64,000 nt of DNA from Vanilla planifolia (taxonomy: Eukaryota > Streptophyta > Magnoliopsida > Asparagales > Orchidaceae), in the NCBI GenBank assembly GCA_023846275.1, contig CM043868.1, positions 5,599,153 through 5,663,152 on the forward strand, read 5' to 3'. A program made the translations under genes and the position numbers. Below the pieces are notes generated by a model. It saw only the letters and a program-made list of their open reading frames with translations. It was not told the origin of the DNA and ran no database searches. Shown here piece after piece: positions 49,195 to 62,100 of this stretch (within the stretch, counting starts at the first letter, position 1; every line of letters begins with the position of its first letter).

Positions 49195-52100
49195 AACATC
49201 TACCCATTTATTTATTCAGCAAGGAAACATTATTCATTAACAACAATAAATAGGAAACCATTTATAATGGATGCTATGAAATTAAATCTAACATAACCAA
49301 GTATTAAAAGAGTTTGCATGGAAGTCAACTTGTTAAAAAATATTCCTAAATGAATTAGAATCACATAAAAAGGCAGTATCTTGAGTGGTTATTGGAAAAA
49401 GATACAATATGAAAACTCTCACTATTATAGTCAATGTTGCAAGTAGGGACACATAGTATCGACCTACAAATTTAACACAATAAAATTTGATACTTATGAA
49501 AACACAATGAATGATAATCCCCCTATCAATCACAAGAATCGACTAAGGGAAAAAGAAAACTTTGGCCAAACTCTAAATAAATCACCACCAAGCATAAAGA
49601 TCATGTGTGCTTAAAGGAAGTTGAGAATGTCTATCATGATAGAAATGGCCAATACCTTTAGACTACACAAACTAAACAATGGATAAATTTGGAAAAAGGA
49701 AAACGAAAGTAAAAAATGGTAAGCAAGATGAGAAGAAAAATGTTAATAAAATTATCTATCACCCAGTTCTTAAGAAAGGATGAAACTTAGATAAACTTGG
49801 ATCAATGTCAGATTCTAAAGCATCCTCATTGAAAAAACCAGCAACACATTAGAGCTTAAGGTGCTAAAGAATTTTATTCTTGAATTTAATGAATGACCAA
49901 TCAAATAAGATCTTATCCCATCTAAACATGATGATTTCACCCTAGTGCAAACAAGAAGATAAAAAAAGAGAGCTAGAAAATCTCAAGAGTAGTTCAAATT
50001 GTATATTACATTTTAACATGGGATAGTGTGCTTATATGGAACATCAGGGGGGGCCTTGAGCCCCTAGTCAATTCCTAGTAACATTACTTGATCCTATGGC
50101 TCATGAAGGAAAGCTATCTAGACTACAAATTACTCTAGGTTTTTCACATTTCATTGAAATCTATCCAATAAAATTTAGATATTATGAAAAAATAGCATTC
50201 ACTATAACAGTCTACAAGTGGATAAGTGATGTATACACCAACTGGAATTAAGCAACCAAAATAAACTAGTGTCTAACTACACCTCTGTGTATGCCAAATG
50301 TATAAGAACTCAATGAAGAATATTATGGAGTAAACTAATAGAAATTATAATTAACCAAATAGAGCAATGTTTAGTCAAGGGCCTTTAATGTTATTACCTA
50401 TATAACTAAGTACAAAGGAGTTTAAACCCCTTCTTGGATAGCAACAATGAGCTTATAGATTGTCTAAATCAATGTAGTCTTTCTTACCATCCATTCATGG
50501 GTTCACCATTAACTAAAGTTTGAAAAGAAAAGAAAAATATGTTTGGAAAAGATTAGATAGGATGTCGATGAACAAGAAATGCATTGATCTCAATCCAATA
50601 GCAATCATTCAACACTTATGTAGAATGGGGTACAACACTCAACTGATCAAGTCTAGACTTATATAGTTTAAGTTTCAAAATATGGACAGCATATCCAAAC
50701 TTTTACAAAGTTGTCAAAAATAATTTGGCAATTCTTATACATCTATTAAGGTTGTTCGGTTTAGCATTCAAATTAAGATGAGTAAAAGAATATCTTTACC
50801 AATGGAATAAAATCACTTTTCAACATAACTTTTAGACTATAACAAGTGCAAAAGAAGTGGTGCAAGATAGAGAAAAGACATTCTAGAGATTCACACAGAA
50901 GAAGATAGGATTAGTTTAAATCAAGCAAATTAACAACTCAAGGAAGAACTAAACAAGGAATAAATCTACTAGCACTAGAAAGCTAGACTAAATGGTTAGA
51001 AGAAGTAGAGAAGAAAACAATATTCTTTCATGCATTAGTGAAGGATAAAAAAGTAAGAATCAACATTAATTAGATTAAATACTCCAATAGCCCAAAGGTG
51101 CCAAGTTAAGATCAATTACAAATTATTATTGTCCCATATTTTGAAGATCTTATAAAAAAGACATTATCAATGATGAAGAAGTCATTAATTGCATACTTTA
51201 ACTAATTAATAAGGAATACAATCAACTCATTATTAAAAATTTGGACCTATAGGAGGTTAAACAAGTGGTATTCCAAATGAAAAAAAAAGATAACACACCA
51301 GCTCATGAAGGGTTCAATCTAGGACATCATAGCTCAAGCTTTTCTAGATGCTACAAGTAATTACAATGCTTAAAATCCAATTCCTAAGACAAATTGCAAG
51401 TTCAAACTTAGTACATATCCCAAATTCTCATAAGCCTATAGCATTTCAAGATTTCAAACCAATATGTGTAAATAATTTTGTAGGAAGTATAATAAACAAA
51501 ATATTACTAAGATATTACAATCCTTAAGGAGATTATTTTTGTTGAATAAGCTGGATTCATAAAGGGAAGAGAGATAACTAATAATGTCCTAATTGCATGG
51601 GAGCTTATAGGATCACTGAATTGAAAAATCAAGGGGATAAAATATGTTATAATGTATATAAAGAATATTACCAATAGAATATCCTATCAATTTCTTCTCA
51701 AAGTTTTACAAATGTTTCACTTCTTAATTAAATTCAAAGGTTTGGTTTGGAATATTATAAGTATCTCATGGATGTCTATCACAATAAATGGCTCTACATA
51801 CACATATTTTCATCTAATAAAGGGGTTTGATTTAAGTTAACCTAATCTCTCCATTACTTCTTAATACTATAAATACTATAATGGAGGAATTTAGTAGAGC
51901 TCTAAAAATTAAATTTGATAAGGGGAAAATATTGCACTACATCACTAAAAGGGGATGTCTTATGATAATTCATCTCAGTTTTGAACACGACATTATTATC
52001 TTCAACATTGGAGATGTTAGATCTTTGAAAGGTATTAGCAACCTCCTTGATAGGCTTCAACAAATATTGGTGCATGAAACTATACAAGAAAAAGTGCAAA

Positions 52101-53219
52101 TTCTACACTACTAGAATGGTGAAGATAATTGCAAGTAAAAGGATAAGAAAGATGTTAATTGGTAGGTTGGAATAAAAATATCTTATCTATGGGTGGTAAG
52201 CTCATACTTGTAAAACACATTTTGAACACAATAATAGCATATGCTCAATTGACAACAAATGCCCTAATACAATTCATCAATAGATTAGAAAAGGTAATGC
52301 ATGCATTGTTATGAGGACATATGGAGAATAACCATAAGCATCACCGAATGAAATGAAACAAGATATGTGAGCTTCTTAAGGAAAGTAGTTTTAGCATTAA
52401 CTAACTTAAAGACATTATATTAGTATACTTAAGAAAACAAAATTAGAAATTGTTAATAAATCAGTCCCTCATGGTGGACTACATGAAAACAAAATGTTTG
52501 AATGGAAAACAAAAGGAGGCTAAAATTAAACACATAGAAGAATAAGGTGAGAAAGGATTTAGTATTAGTTTTCACTTACATACCTTTAGTCAATGATAAA
52601 TAGTATTAGACCCTAAGCAATGATGCTTCAATATAAAATTAATATAGAATGAAATAAGAAGCAAACATTTTGAGAAGAATTTGGGGAAGAGAATTTGGAA
52701 TGAAAATATACCATTAAGTTGTCAATTCTATTTTGGAGGATGCTGAAAAATTTTCCATCTTTCTCGAACTAGTTTGAAAAGACTTAATTTTCTATTTGCA
52801 TGCAAATACCCACATTGTCCAAATAAAGACAAAATTGATAATAAGTTTACTAATTGTTATCATGCACAAAATATTTGGCTTTTCTATGGAAGGGCATTGA
52901 ATATCTAGGTAAAGGTTAATAAGAAAATTATCACTCTTCTATATCATTGGTGGCAAGTAACTAATGAGAGTCCCATTTACTATGAAGTCCTACAAGTGAT
53001 ACCTCTTCTAAGATGTTAGCACTTTTAGAAGGAAAGAAATAAAAAAATATATGTGGATGTTAATGAATAACAAACAAACATTATACAAAGCATAAATTAG
53101 CAATGCCTAAGTACTTCTAAGTGTTTCTCAATTGTTTAAATAGTGTAAAAGAACTATATACTCATGTAATTGGGCTTACTTCCCACATTTAAATTAAGGA
53201 AAGATAGATGTAGTGAAAG

Positions 53220-53408
53220 GTGTATTGGAATCCTCCTTCTATGCACTTAATTAAAATAAATATTTATGTAACTAATAAGAAAAATCAAGCTACAATTTTG
53301 GGCATTATTAGAGATCATCATGCTAATGTGCTTCATGTTTTAACTTTTTCTATCAAACTTGTCTCTATAATAGCGGCTACATTGTTTAGCAATAAAGAAA
53401 GTCAATAG
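53220..53408 (+). pseudogene. RNase H-like C-terminal fragment of LINE-3
   Basis: The 62-codon frame begins 'YWNPPSMHLIKINIYV', in which 'W.PP....KlN.D' is the usual start of the plant RNase H-like domain (RVT_3 type). 'GIIRDHHANVLHV' matches the next block. The first catalytic Asp position reads Tyr. It sits about 350 bp after the zf-RVT-like region, as expected at the end of a plant L1 ORF2. Confidence 0.7.
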
Positions 53409-53499
53409 TGTTGCTCCAACTATTAGTTTACAATGGATCAGATTGATCTTAATTATTTTTCTTTAAAAAGAATGTTATGAGGTAGCTCAAAGTCATGTT

Positions 53500-54420
53500 G
53501 ATGTATTGCAGATCACATTCCACAGATAAAATAGATAGTTATCCTCTTCTTAAAAACCCAAAATAGAATCTTTGAGGAAAATAAAGCAAAGTGAGCTTTC
53601 ACAAAATTAGTGAGAAACATGAACAAATGAGAAGCAGGTGAAAAAACTTCTTAAAAAGAGATGCAAAGCCATTATGTCTATGGAAAATGCCAAACTTCTC
53701 TACATTAGACTATCATACAAGACCTAAAGTCTAATCATACATGATGTTTAAAATCATGATACTCAAAATTAAGGGATAAGATTAGTCAGTCTAAAAAAAA
53801 TACAATTCATTCTTTAACATCATATCAAATGATTTTTTAATTCTAGTCACCATTCTCTAAGTTATAGTAATCTTTGAATTCCTACATCGGTGGATCATCT
53901 CAAAATGCGGGTGAACCATCTACCACTATTCACATAAGCAGCTCATTAAATGACAATGTTTTCACCTTTGGTCTTCTACTCCCCTTTGGAGTTATTGTTT
54001 ACTTCACACCTTATAGTAATGCTACTATCCATTCTCGCTTCATATCAGACTCAGACAATCCCAACAATGCATCGTAACTTGGTGCTCCAATGTTAATGTA
54101 GTACATTTCTTAGTACTATTCATCAGATCTCCTTCATGTATCAAGATGACATCTCCTTTAATCTATGATGATATATGCTCTGTATTATTCAAATCAACAT
54201 TCTATCATATTGTTACATCATTGGATTGATATCTTCATCAAATAAGCATATTAGTGTTCTCCCATCAAATTGTTTATTAGTAAGCTCAAACTAGTATGTT
54301 TGGATACCAATGCTAGGAGTGTTATTCCACTCAAACCATGATTAAATGCCTTATCTTACATTTTTGAATGTAATCTTGCACTACTTGTTATTATAAAAAG
54401 TTCTTATAAAAAAATAGGTT
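53500..54420. other. Unassigned
   Basis: The LINE-3 3' end probably lies in the first part; I see no clear poly(A) boundary. The frame 53874-54077 (67 codons) has a more mixed base composition than its surroundings but matches nothing I know on either strand. Confidence 0.35.
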
Positions 54421-54429
54421 GGATGTATG

Positions 54430-56225
54430 AAGTCAAAACTAGTGTGTGAATCCTACAAGAGGGGGTGAACTAAGGATTTTAAAATAAGTTTTTTTTAATA
54501 AAAAATATAATTACTTTTCAAATATTTTTTATAAAAATAATTTTATGTTAGTTGAAAACTTTGATTTATAAATATGTTGATTTATAATTTTTATGATTAA
54601 GAAAAATAAAAAATAAAAATAAAAATAGCACACCAAATTTTTTAGGTGGTTCGATTCAAATTAAAACCTATATCCACCCTCAATCAAGGTCATCACCATA
54701 AATAAAAGGGCTACAATTAAAGATTTTTTCTTACGATTCACCTCCAACTACTTGAGGTTTTTTTCCTACGATTCACCTCCAACCTACTAGCTTTTGTATG
54801 TTCACTTATAACTTTGGGTTTTACAAGCTCAACCCCTCAAACTGAACTCAACCCTTCACCAATGTTGGGCCACCCAACCTAAAAGAAAAATAAAAATATA
54901 GCAAGAAATAAATTTTTAATAAAAAAGTATAAATTTTTCTATACTTGTTGATGAATGTAAAAAGGTACAAAGAAATCAAAATTATGAAGAGAATTAAGAA
55001 AATAAAAGCTTAGATAAATTAAGCATAGATGACAAAATTTGAAATTTCAAATAGATGTAAGTCATAAGTGTTGCAAGGGAAGTTTACACCAATAGAATAT
55101 GATATAGCCCTTCTTTGAGATGTTAAAATTTTATTCACATTTATTAGTTATTTTATTCATAATTGTTAGGTTTTTATAAAACAATTTGGTCATAGTCATT
55201 AAAAAGATTAGCAAAAAACTATTTGAAAAGCTACTACTAAACAACCTAAAATGCTTTTCCAAATAGCTGAAAAAATATTCTAAAATGTTTTCTATAATGA
55301 CATAAATAATGACTAGGGAAATAAAAGGAGGGATCCCCTTAGGGGAACTTCTATGGAATCCAATAGGGGGACCCTCCCTAAATCGGGCTTGTAGTTTTCA
55401 TTATTTAGTCTTTAGGTAGGTTTGATTAGAGCCATTGGATGGTCACAAAGGAGATCCCAACTGTACAATCAAACATTGTAAAGGCAGATGAGTTTTAGAT
55501 GGTTGGATCAAGCTGAATTAGATCGAAGCCATTCAATCAAGTCGAATGATATCTAAATTGTTCAATTAATCAATGGTAAAATCAAGATTAGATCTTGATC
55601 ATAGGATTCAAATAAGACAGATCTCAACCATAAGATCAAATATATATTACTTCAAATAATAGAAATAAAAATAGTCATTCGATAAAGTTAGACATGATCA
55701 TGACAGTCAGATGGATCAATTGGTTACAACGAATGAAGTAGTAACAGTCTGATCGACATATGAAATGAACGATTAGATTAATTAAGATTAGTATTTAAAG
55801 ATGAAGCAATCTCCACCCTATGATCACAAAAATGCATGATCAGATGACTCTCTCAATTTTGGATGTAGACAAGCATAAGGGATATAATCCCACATTGTAG
55901 GAAGGGAAACTTATTTAGTCTTTATAAGAATTCACCTGGGAATATCATATGAGCTTAATTGGGGTTAGCTCCCCCCTTATGCACTCAAGATTTAATCACC
56001 TGGGTGTACTCATAACTTACAAGTTTATATGGGTTCAACTCGACAAATACATATATTTGGATCGAATGTTGTTCGATTCAATCCAATGCCTTTTCTCATG
56101 CAGTTCAGGAACTCAACATGAACTTAAACTGGTTGACCCAACTTTTTTTAGTGTGTTTCTTAACCTAATTCTTGGGCGTAACCTCAGCCTGAGACCTTTG
56201 CATTCAAGCTCAGCTTGAGAAGTGG
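54430..56225 (+). mobile_element. LTR-like sequence with GGGGGTGAA and GTGGTTCGA blocks
   Basis: 'tgtgtgaatcctacaagagg' and 'gggggtgaac' (54439-54471), then 'aggtggttcgattc' (54644-54657), form a pair of blocks that I know from many plant LTR-type repeats. A 35-bp tandem pair ('tacgattcacctccaac') is at 54732 and 54767. Further on, 'atcccacattgtaggaag' (55886-55903) and 'tctttataagaa' (55919-55930) look like an LTR promoter region. Whether this is one LTR or two fused pieces is not settled. The frame 55949-56218 is not recognised. Confidence 0.45.
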
Positions 56226-58449
56226 CATAATGTTTTTTTATTTATTTAATTATGAAAATTTTAATAGAGTTATTTTTTAATGTAATCAAAATTTAATAAT
56301 CAACCTAACATACAATTTGGCAAAAATACAAAAATATGATTTAACAAAGGAAAGATTGATTCAAAAATAGAATTATGTTACTAAAATCAATGAATAGTTT
56401 AAGTAGGATTTGAACCAAAAAAAAGAATTGAGAGATTAAAAAATTGAATCTTATTTATTTGCTAAATCAAAGAGATGATTGAACAATTTAGATTCCTAAA
56501 TATTATTTGAAATTGATATAAAAAGATAGTGTCTTAAAATCAACAAGCTAACATTCTATTTTATAGTAAAAAAATCTTATTAAAGCTAATACATATATCT
56601 TCAATCGTTGAAGCCTGATGAATACTCCAAGGTGCTTTGAAGATCACTATTATTACATGTAAACCAATTTTACTCTAAATAAACTTATTATTATAAAATA
56701 CTAAATATTTAAGTCTTCATTCATCAAATACAAGGGTGACCCAACAATGTACAAGTTTATTTTTTGTTAATGATGTAATAGTTTATATCATTTATTATTT
56801 ATATTGATTATTTATTGAGGATATTTATTAGCCTTGATTGTAAGCCTTTTTTTGCTATCTTTTCTCAAAGTAATCAATATTTTGTGAAGGTATTTCACAT
56901 TCTTACATTTCAAAAATACGTTTTGTGATTTAGTATGTTAGCCTAGTCTTGGATTAGGGGCAAATGTAGGTTTCTATTTATGGTCAAACCATTTAAAATA
57001 GTCTTATCATTTATTTATTGTACTCTCATATAAATCTTTTCAAAAATAATTAAGAGATTTTCTTAATAGATTCTTAAATGAGATAACTACAACAACTAGA
57101 ATCATAATCACTTGCTAGGTATACTAACTTAAAATTATTATAAAATAGAATTCATCCCATTCCCTCTCTTATCAGAAAGTTCTCTTTAGGTTCATGGTCA
57201 CCATAGTTTGATATAGATCTTACAAATGCATTTCAAAAAGGCATATAATAGCACATAAGTCAATGACCTTGACTAAACCAAACCCTTATATTGAACATAG
57301 TTTTTAGATTAAATATGATATTTAATAACACTTGAATTTATGATTAAAGTCAATAATTTCATGAATGTTCAAAATAGTTAAATCTCTTTATTCATGTAGC
57401 AAACATATGAATTGCATGAGGACTACTTCAAGATAGATCATTAATCATGCTTTGGTTTAATATGAATATTAAGTAACAATTAATTTGTGAAAGGATCTCT
57501 TCCATATGGGCCATTGAACCATTATTTCAATCATTTAATTTGGCATTCAATGGGCATTGGGACCTTTGGCAAGAAAGATCTATTTGCTAATTTTTAGCCA
57601 TCAATCCAAACTATTGTTGGAAGGTGATTTGACTTTTTAATCAATAATCTTGTGGCTAATTGAATGGTAATCAAATGACCCAAGGCATAATTTATTAAAG
57701 TGTCAGATTTGGTCACCAAAATAAGATCTCTATTAGATGACCATCAAATTGTCTAATAATAGCCCTATTAGGCATTCAATATTAGTGAGACCATGTGATA
57801 AAAATTAATTAAAAATTGTTTCTTTTAAAAGACCATTGAACCATCCAATAAAATAATTTTTTTCATTAGAAAGTATATTATTCAACCCAAAAATAGTTAA
57901 ATAATCCAAGTCAATTAATAATGATCTAATCAGATATTTTAATAACTCAATTTATTTATTCCACATGAATACATCATGATTGTAATAGCTACTTCAAAAA
58001 AATGAATAATTGGTCCAAATTGGTAAGTTAATGTTGAGGGCAACACAGAATGACTAAACTAACTTTAAAAGGAGCTAAGGAACCTAAAAGCTATAATCTT
58101 ACTCTTTAAATAGACATCCTTGACATGTAGAAAAGGACAAGGAATCTAAACTATATTTGAAAACCTATTATCTAAAAGTTCTACATCCATTCTCTTGACT
58201 CAACATCTTCCTTTACTAAAAGATCAATCTACAAAAAGCTTTTTAGTGCATATAGGAAGAATTGCTACATAGTCATTAATAATTTTATCCCAACATAAGG
58301 TCTTAATCTGTTTATTAACATCTTAGTCTTAGTGTTTCTTATTGTTTATTTCTTAAAATAAAATATTAGGTTGTGTTGTCTTCATATATGTGAAAAGAAT
58401 GCGTGCTCATTGGCATAGTTTTTTAGTAATGTCCTACTTTAGGAATTGA
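56226..58449. other. Unassigned AT-rich stretch
   Basis: No coding domain is seen. A phrase like 'ccattgaaccat' recurs at 57511 and 57821, next to 'caatgggcattggga', which suggests an old repeat of unknown type. Confidence 0.35.
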
Positions 58450-59000
58450 TGTTGGAGGGAAAGATTTACTGATTCTAGGGAACAATTCGACAGGACTTAT
58501 TCTTGTCCTTATATGGAGGGAGAGATTTGGTTAGTCCAAGGAAAGGTTTAGAAGTAGGTACTCTAGGACTTGTGTAAGAGAGAGATTTGCTAACTATGAT
58601 GAAGCATTTAGAGATGCCAACTATGGGCATTGTATTGAGTCATTAAGGGTTTATGCTTTTTCCCAGGTGAAAAAGAAGTCGTAAAGGCTTTTATAACAAC
58701 TTAGTTAAGTGAAGGGTTCCTACATGGGCCTTGTGTAGAGGGATTAAGGGCCTTATGTTTTTGCCCAAGTGAAAAAGCAATCATAAAGGCTTTTGTACAT
58801 ACTTAGTTCAGTGAAGGGGAGATCAATGTAATGCTTGCCTTATGGGTGGGTGCTTAAGGTCAATGTATGCCAACGTATTGGTCAAAAAATCTAAAACTCT
58901 TTTAAGAATTTAATACATCATACTTTATATATTGTTTACATACTTTAAAAGTGCTCTAAAGCATATAGTTCATATCAAAGCTAACCCATAAAAGTTAACA
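58450..59000 (+). mobile_element. LTR with PBS (copia-like ends)
   Basis: The proposed LTR runs from TGTTGGAGGG (58450) to 'gttaaca' (59000), 551 bp with TGTT/AACA ends. Immediately after it, 'ttgatatcagagtagg' (59001-59016) is a good match to the initiator tRNA-Met PBS. It is therefore a 5' LTR, and the sequence to the right would be internal. Three ~60-bp units and two ~101-bp units are repeated in tandem inside it. TGTTGGA starts are common in copia LTRs; the superfamily is inferred. Confidence 0.6.
58455..58817 (+). repeat. Tandem repeats inside the LTR: 60 bp x3 and 101 bp x2
   Basis: 'gattt' anchors at 58463, 58524 and 58584 mark three units (61 and 60 bp apart), each preceded by 'gaggga.a' and two followed by 'aggacttrt'. 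Then 'attaaggg...gtgaaaaag...taaaggctttt...gtgaaggg' occurs at 58642-58716 and 58743-58817, offset 101-102 bp. Confidence 0.8.
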
Positions 59001-62000
59001 TTGATATCAGAGTAGGTTTTCACCTCTACTTTCATTAGGCTTAACATCTTAGAGTAGATCCTACATACACTAAGCTATCTCTTTGTTTAATTCTACACAT
59101 TTTATATGTAGAAAACTTCTTCAAAATTTTTGTTCAATATATTAATAAAATTTTTATTTTTGAAATATATTTGAAAAACTACAAGACATATCTATGAGAA
59201 TTTTTTTTGAGCATCATTATAGTTGTTTATGAATAGCGCATCTAAATGCAATATTTTAAGTTGAATGCTCTTTCTTAAGATATTTGGTTTGAATTTTCTA
59301 TACTAAATTATTATTTTGATGTAATGTCTAAGTTAGCTAGGCTATATAGAGAAAAGAAGCCTCAAAATAATGAAAATAAAACGTTGAAGAGGAAATAGAA
59401 AAGAAGGAGAAGAAGAATAGGAAGTACCCTACGGACATCTTAGAATCTATTTTCTTGGCTTTTGTATTTCAAATTTAATGTTGTTCAAGTAATAAAATGA
59501 GTTTTAATAATGATTAAACATATAATGAGTTATCAATTCCTTTTGATGAATTCGTTGAAGAATATGATAATCTTGGGAAGAAATATTTAGATATTATGAA
59601 ATGATATTCCTTGCATGAGGACATCATCCATGTGCGAAAAAAAAATGTTATGGACATAGAAAAGAAAATGTGTTGTTAAATCAAGATACTAATTTGAACT
59701 CTATTTTCCTTAATATTTTTTATGCAACATTGGGTGATTTTGAGGGCATTTTTTTTAAAATATGATTTTATAATTGAAGCTTTGAAATTAGATAACGGTA
59801 TACTCAAACTAGAAAAATTGGAATTGTTCGATGGAATTGATGCTTGTGGAATAATTAAAGATGAATTAAGAATTTTTAAAGAAAACTTTCTTGTTTAATT
59901 ACACTTGTGAATTTCCTTGTCTCATAAAAACCAAGTGAGTAAGAAAACAATTAAAATGTATTCCCATCATTATTTAGGACTAACGTGCATACTTTAGATT
60001 TCTAGGTTTCATCTGAACTTTTGTGTAGCTATTGTATTAAAATATGTCAAATCACATTAGATTGCATATTTATGAAATCTATTTCTTCTAATTCAAACAT
60101 ATACCTTTGGATTTTATAAAGAAATTTGAGTGGGAGTTAAAATTGCCTAGTTATCAAAACCACCAAACAATCACACCACTAGTGATTCCAAGCTCATTTG
60201 GGTTTATAAATTCAAAGCTTAGGTGGTGATGTAGGTGATACCTTGACTTTGTAAGAATTTTTTGATATTAAAAAATCTTCTTGCTAACTTTGGTCAAAAT
60301 CATGGTTTAAAAAAGTTAGCAAACTAATCTACTTGAAAGGAAATTATTACATTATATTGATTCCTTAAGAATATGAACTAATCAAAAATTTATTTTGCTT
60401 ATTTTGTTTGCTTTATTATGGTGACTGCATTTGCTGTGAAACTAATGCCATTATAGAATGTGTTATAATTAATAAATGAATTTCCATGCAATTCATATAA
60501 CTTATAGTATAAAACATATTAAAGATCATATGAAGCTATGACTACAAAATCATCATAAATCTACAAAAGGAAATCCTTAGTAAATATTATTAAGACATCT
60601 TAATGCATCACAAAGTTCTATATCATCTAAATGGATATTCAATGTTTTTGGATTCACCCTTGTTAATATATACAAATATTTCAATTTATAAAGAAATTCC
60701 TTAAGCTTGAAATTCAAAATCCATCAAATTTAATCTAAATAAAAATGGAATTCAAAACAAATCATTTCTTTGTGAATATGAATCAAGAAAATATATACTA
60801 TATTAGAAAAGAATTAGGCTTTGCTTGAACTTTAAATCCTTTAACAAAATCTTAAGAATCATACATGAGTCTTAGTTCATATATATTAAAGCAGAGCTTT
60901 AAATTCACTTCTATAACAAAATTGTTATCAGTGATTCTTCATATAGCCTTATAATTATTGAGTTTTAAGTAAAATATCTAAGAATTCCTAAATCATCTAT
61001 CCTTAGGGATCTAGTGAATATATGGTCAACCATAGAAACTTTTATTAGCAATCTAACACTTCTCATGCAGAGTTGAACTACATAGCTAATTTAAAAAATA
61101 AGTAATAATAGCCTTAATCTTATAGAAATTGGATCATAATAAAATAACTAGTTTTTTTGGTTTTCATGTTCTACAAGAAAAACATTTTTAAATTAGAATT
61201 TATAATTAAGAGATGAAATAAGCTACAAAAAGCTAAGACATCATTGTAGTACTTCAAATTTATTGTATATGTTATGTCCTTAATTTTTCTTTCTTAGATA
61301 AGATCTTAGCTAATTATGGTTGCTTCTTTTCCCTCTTGATTTTATGAACTAAATTATTTTTATATTATTTTTCCTAGATTGTTTGTCATGCAAAAGATGA
61401 GTCATAGATACTTATGTTAACCTTACATGATTGTAACCTTATCCACATCCATGAGATGGCATTACACATTTGTGAGAAAATTCCTAAAATTTAGGAATCC
61501 AATGTGGTGTCATGGCTTAAAAAGTTTAGAGTTTAAAATTTCTTGAATGAAAATATTTAGGAAGTAATTATAAGCCTTTAACCATAGCCATTTTTATTGA
61601 TATATTGGATATATTTTAGAAAGGACTACCTAGCCTTATTAAGAGAGTTATGGGGCGATTTTCTAAGTGGGAATTACGAGGGAAACTATGTGAGTTGCAT
61701 GGATTTAAATCTTGGACAAAATTTTAAGGAAGTTCCTTAATTGGAGGAAGTGGTTAGTCGATCCTACATAACACCTTATATGTTGTCTTGCTAGAGTTTT
61801 GGAAAATCCTAGTCATGAGAAAGATGCAAGGATGCTTAGATAAGAGGTTCCAAGGAAAGGAGGTCTAGCCATGAGCAAGAGAAGAAGAACAAGACTTTAA
61901 GACTTCAAGAAAAAAAATCCTATCTTTGGAGGTTACTATTTTTTCACTCATTCATCGTAACTTGTGATGCACTCAAGCACAATCATTTAAATGAATTAAG

Positions 62001-62100
62001 GATCTAAAACTATCATTTCAATACTCTACAAACTTAGTTGACTTAATTATTATACTTCAATGGTATGCACTTGGTACTGTTTGAAATTACTAAACTTTCG
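59001..62100. other. Putative internal region of the LTR element, then unassigned
   Basis: The PBS at 59001 implies element sequence to the right. Around 59.52-59.88 kb the plus strand gives Glu/Lys-rich peptide pieces ('EFVEEYDNLGKKYLDIM') that could be a gag remnant, but no motif is decisive. No RT or integrase was found, and no second LTR with a TGTTGGAGGG start. 60.0-62.1 kb is AT-rich and unassigned. Confidence 0.35.

Larger units (their letters stand above)
48850..53500 (+). mobile_element. LINE-3: decayed plant L1-type retrotransposon
   Basis: The plus-strand order is complete. ORF1 has a DUF4283-like frame (48901-49194) with 'LIGKFSYDRPNKK' and 'KIGYLDNKHVIRF'. The endonuclease starts 'WNIRGGLEPL' (about 50.04 kb) with 'ELIDCLNQCSL' (about 50.45 kb). 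The RT has 'GFIKGREITNNVL' (about 51.55 kb), 'ITINGSTYTYF' (about 51.78 kb) and 'HLSFEHDIIIF' (about 51.97 kb; FADD is FEHD). A zf-RVT-like region with 'CYHAQNIW' (about 52.86 kb) follows. An RNase H-like frame (53220-53408) has 'IKINIYVTNKKN' and 'IIRDHHANVLH'. All segments are broken by stops and shifts. The fragmentary frames 51652-51840 and 51881-52114 belong to the RT. Confidence 0.85.

Noticed and set aside
54644-54660. 'ggtggttcgattcaaat', resembling a tRNA T-arm/B box
   Set aside because: No acceptor stem or anticodon arm fits around it, and the string belongs to the recurrent GTGGTTCGA block of LTR-like repeats.
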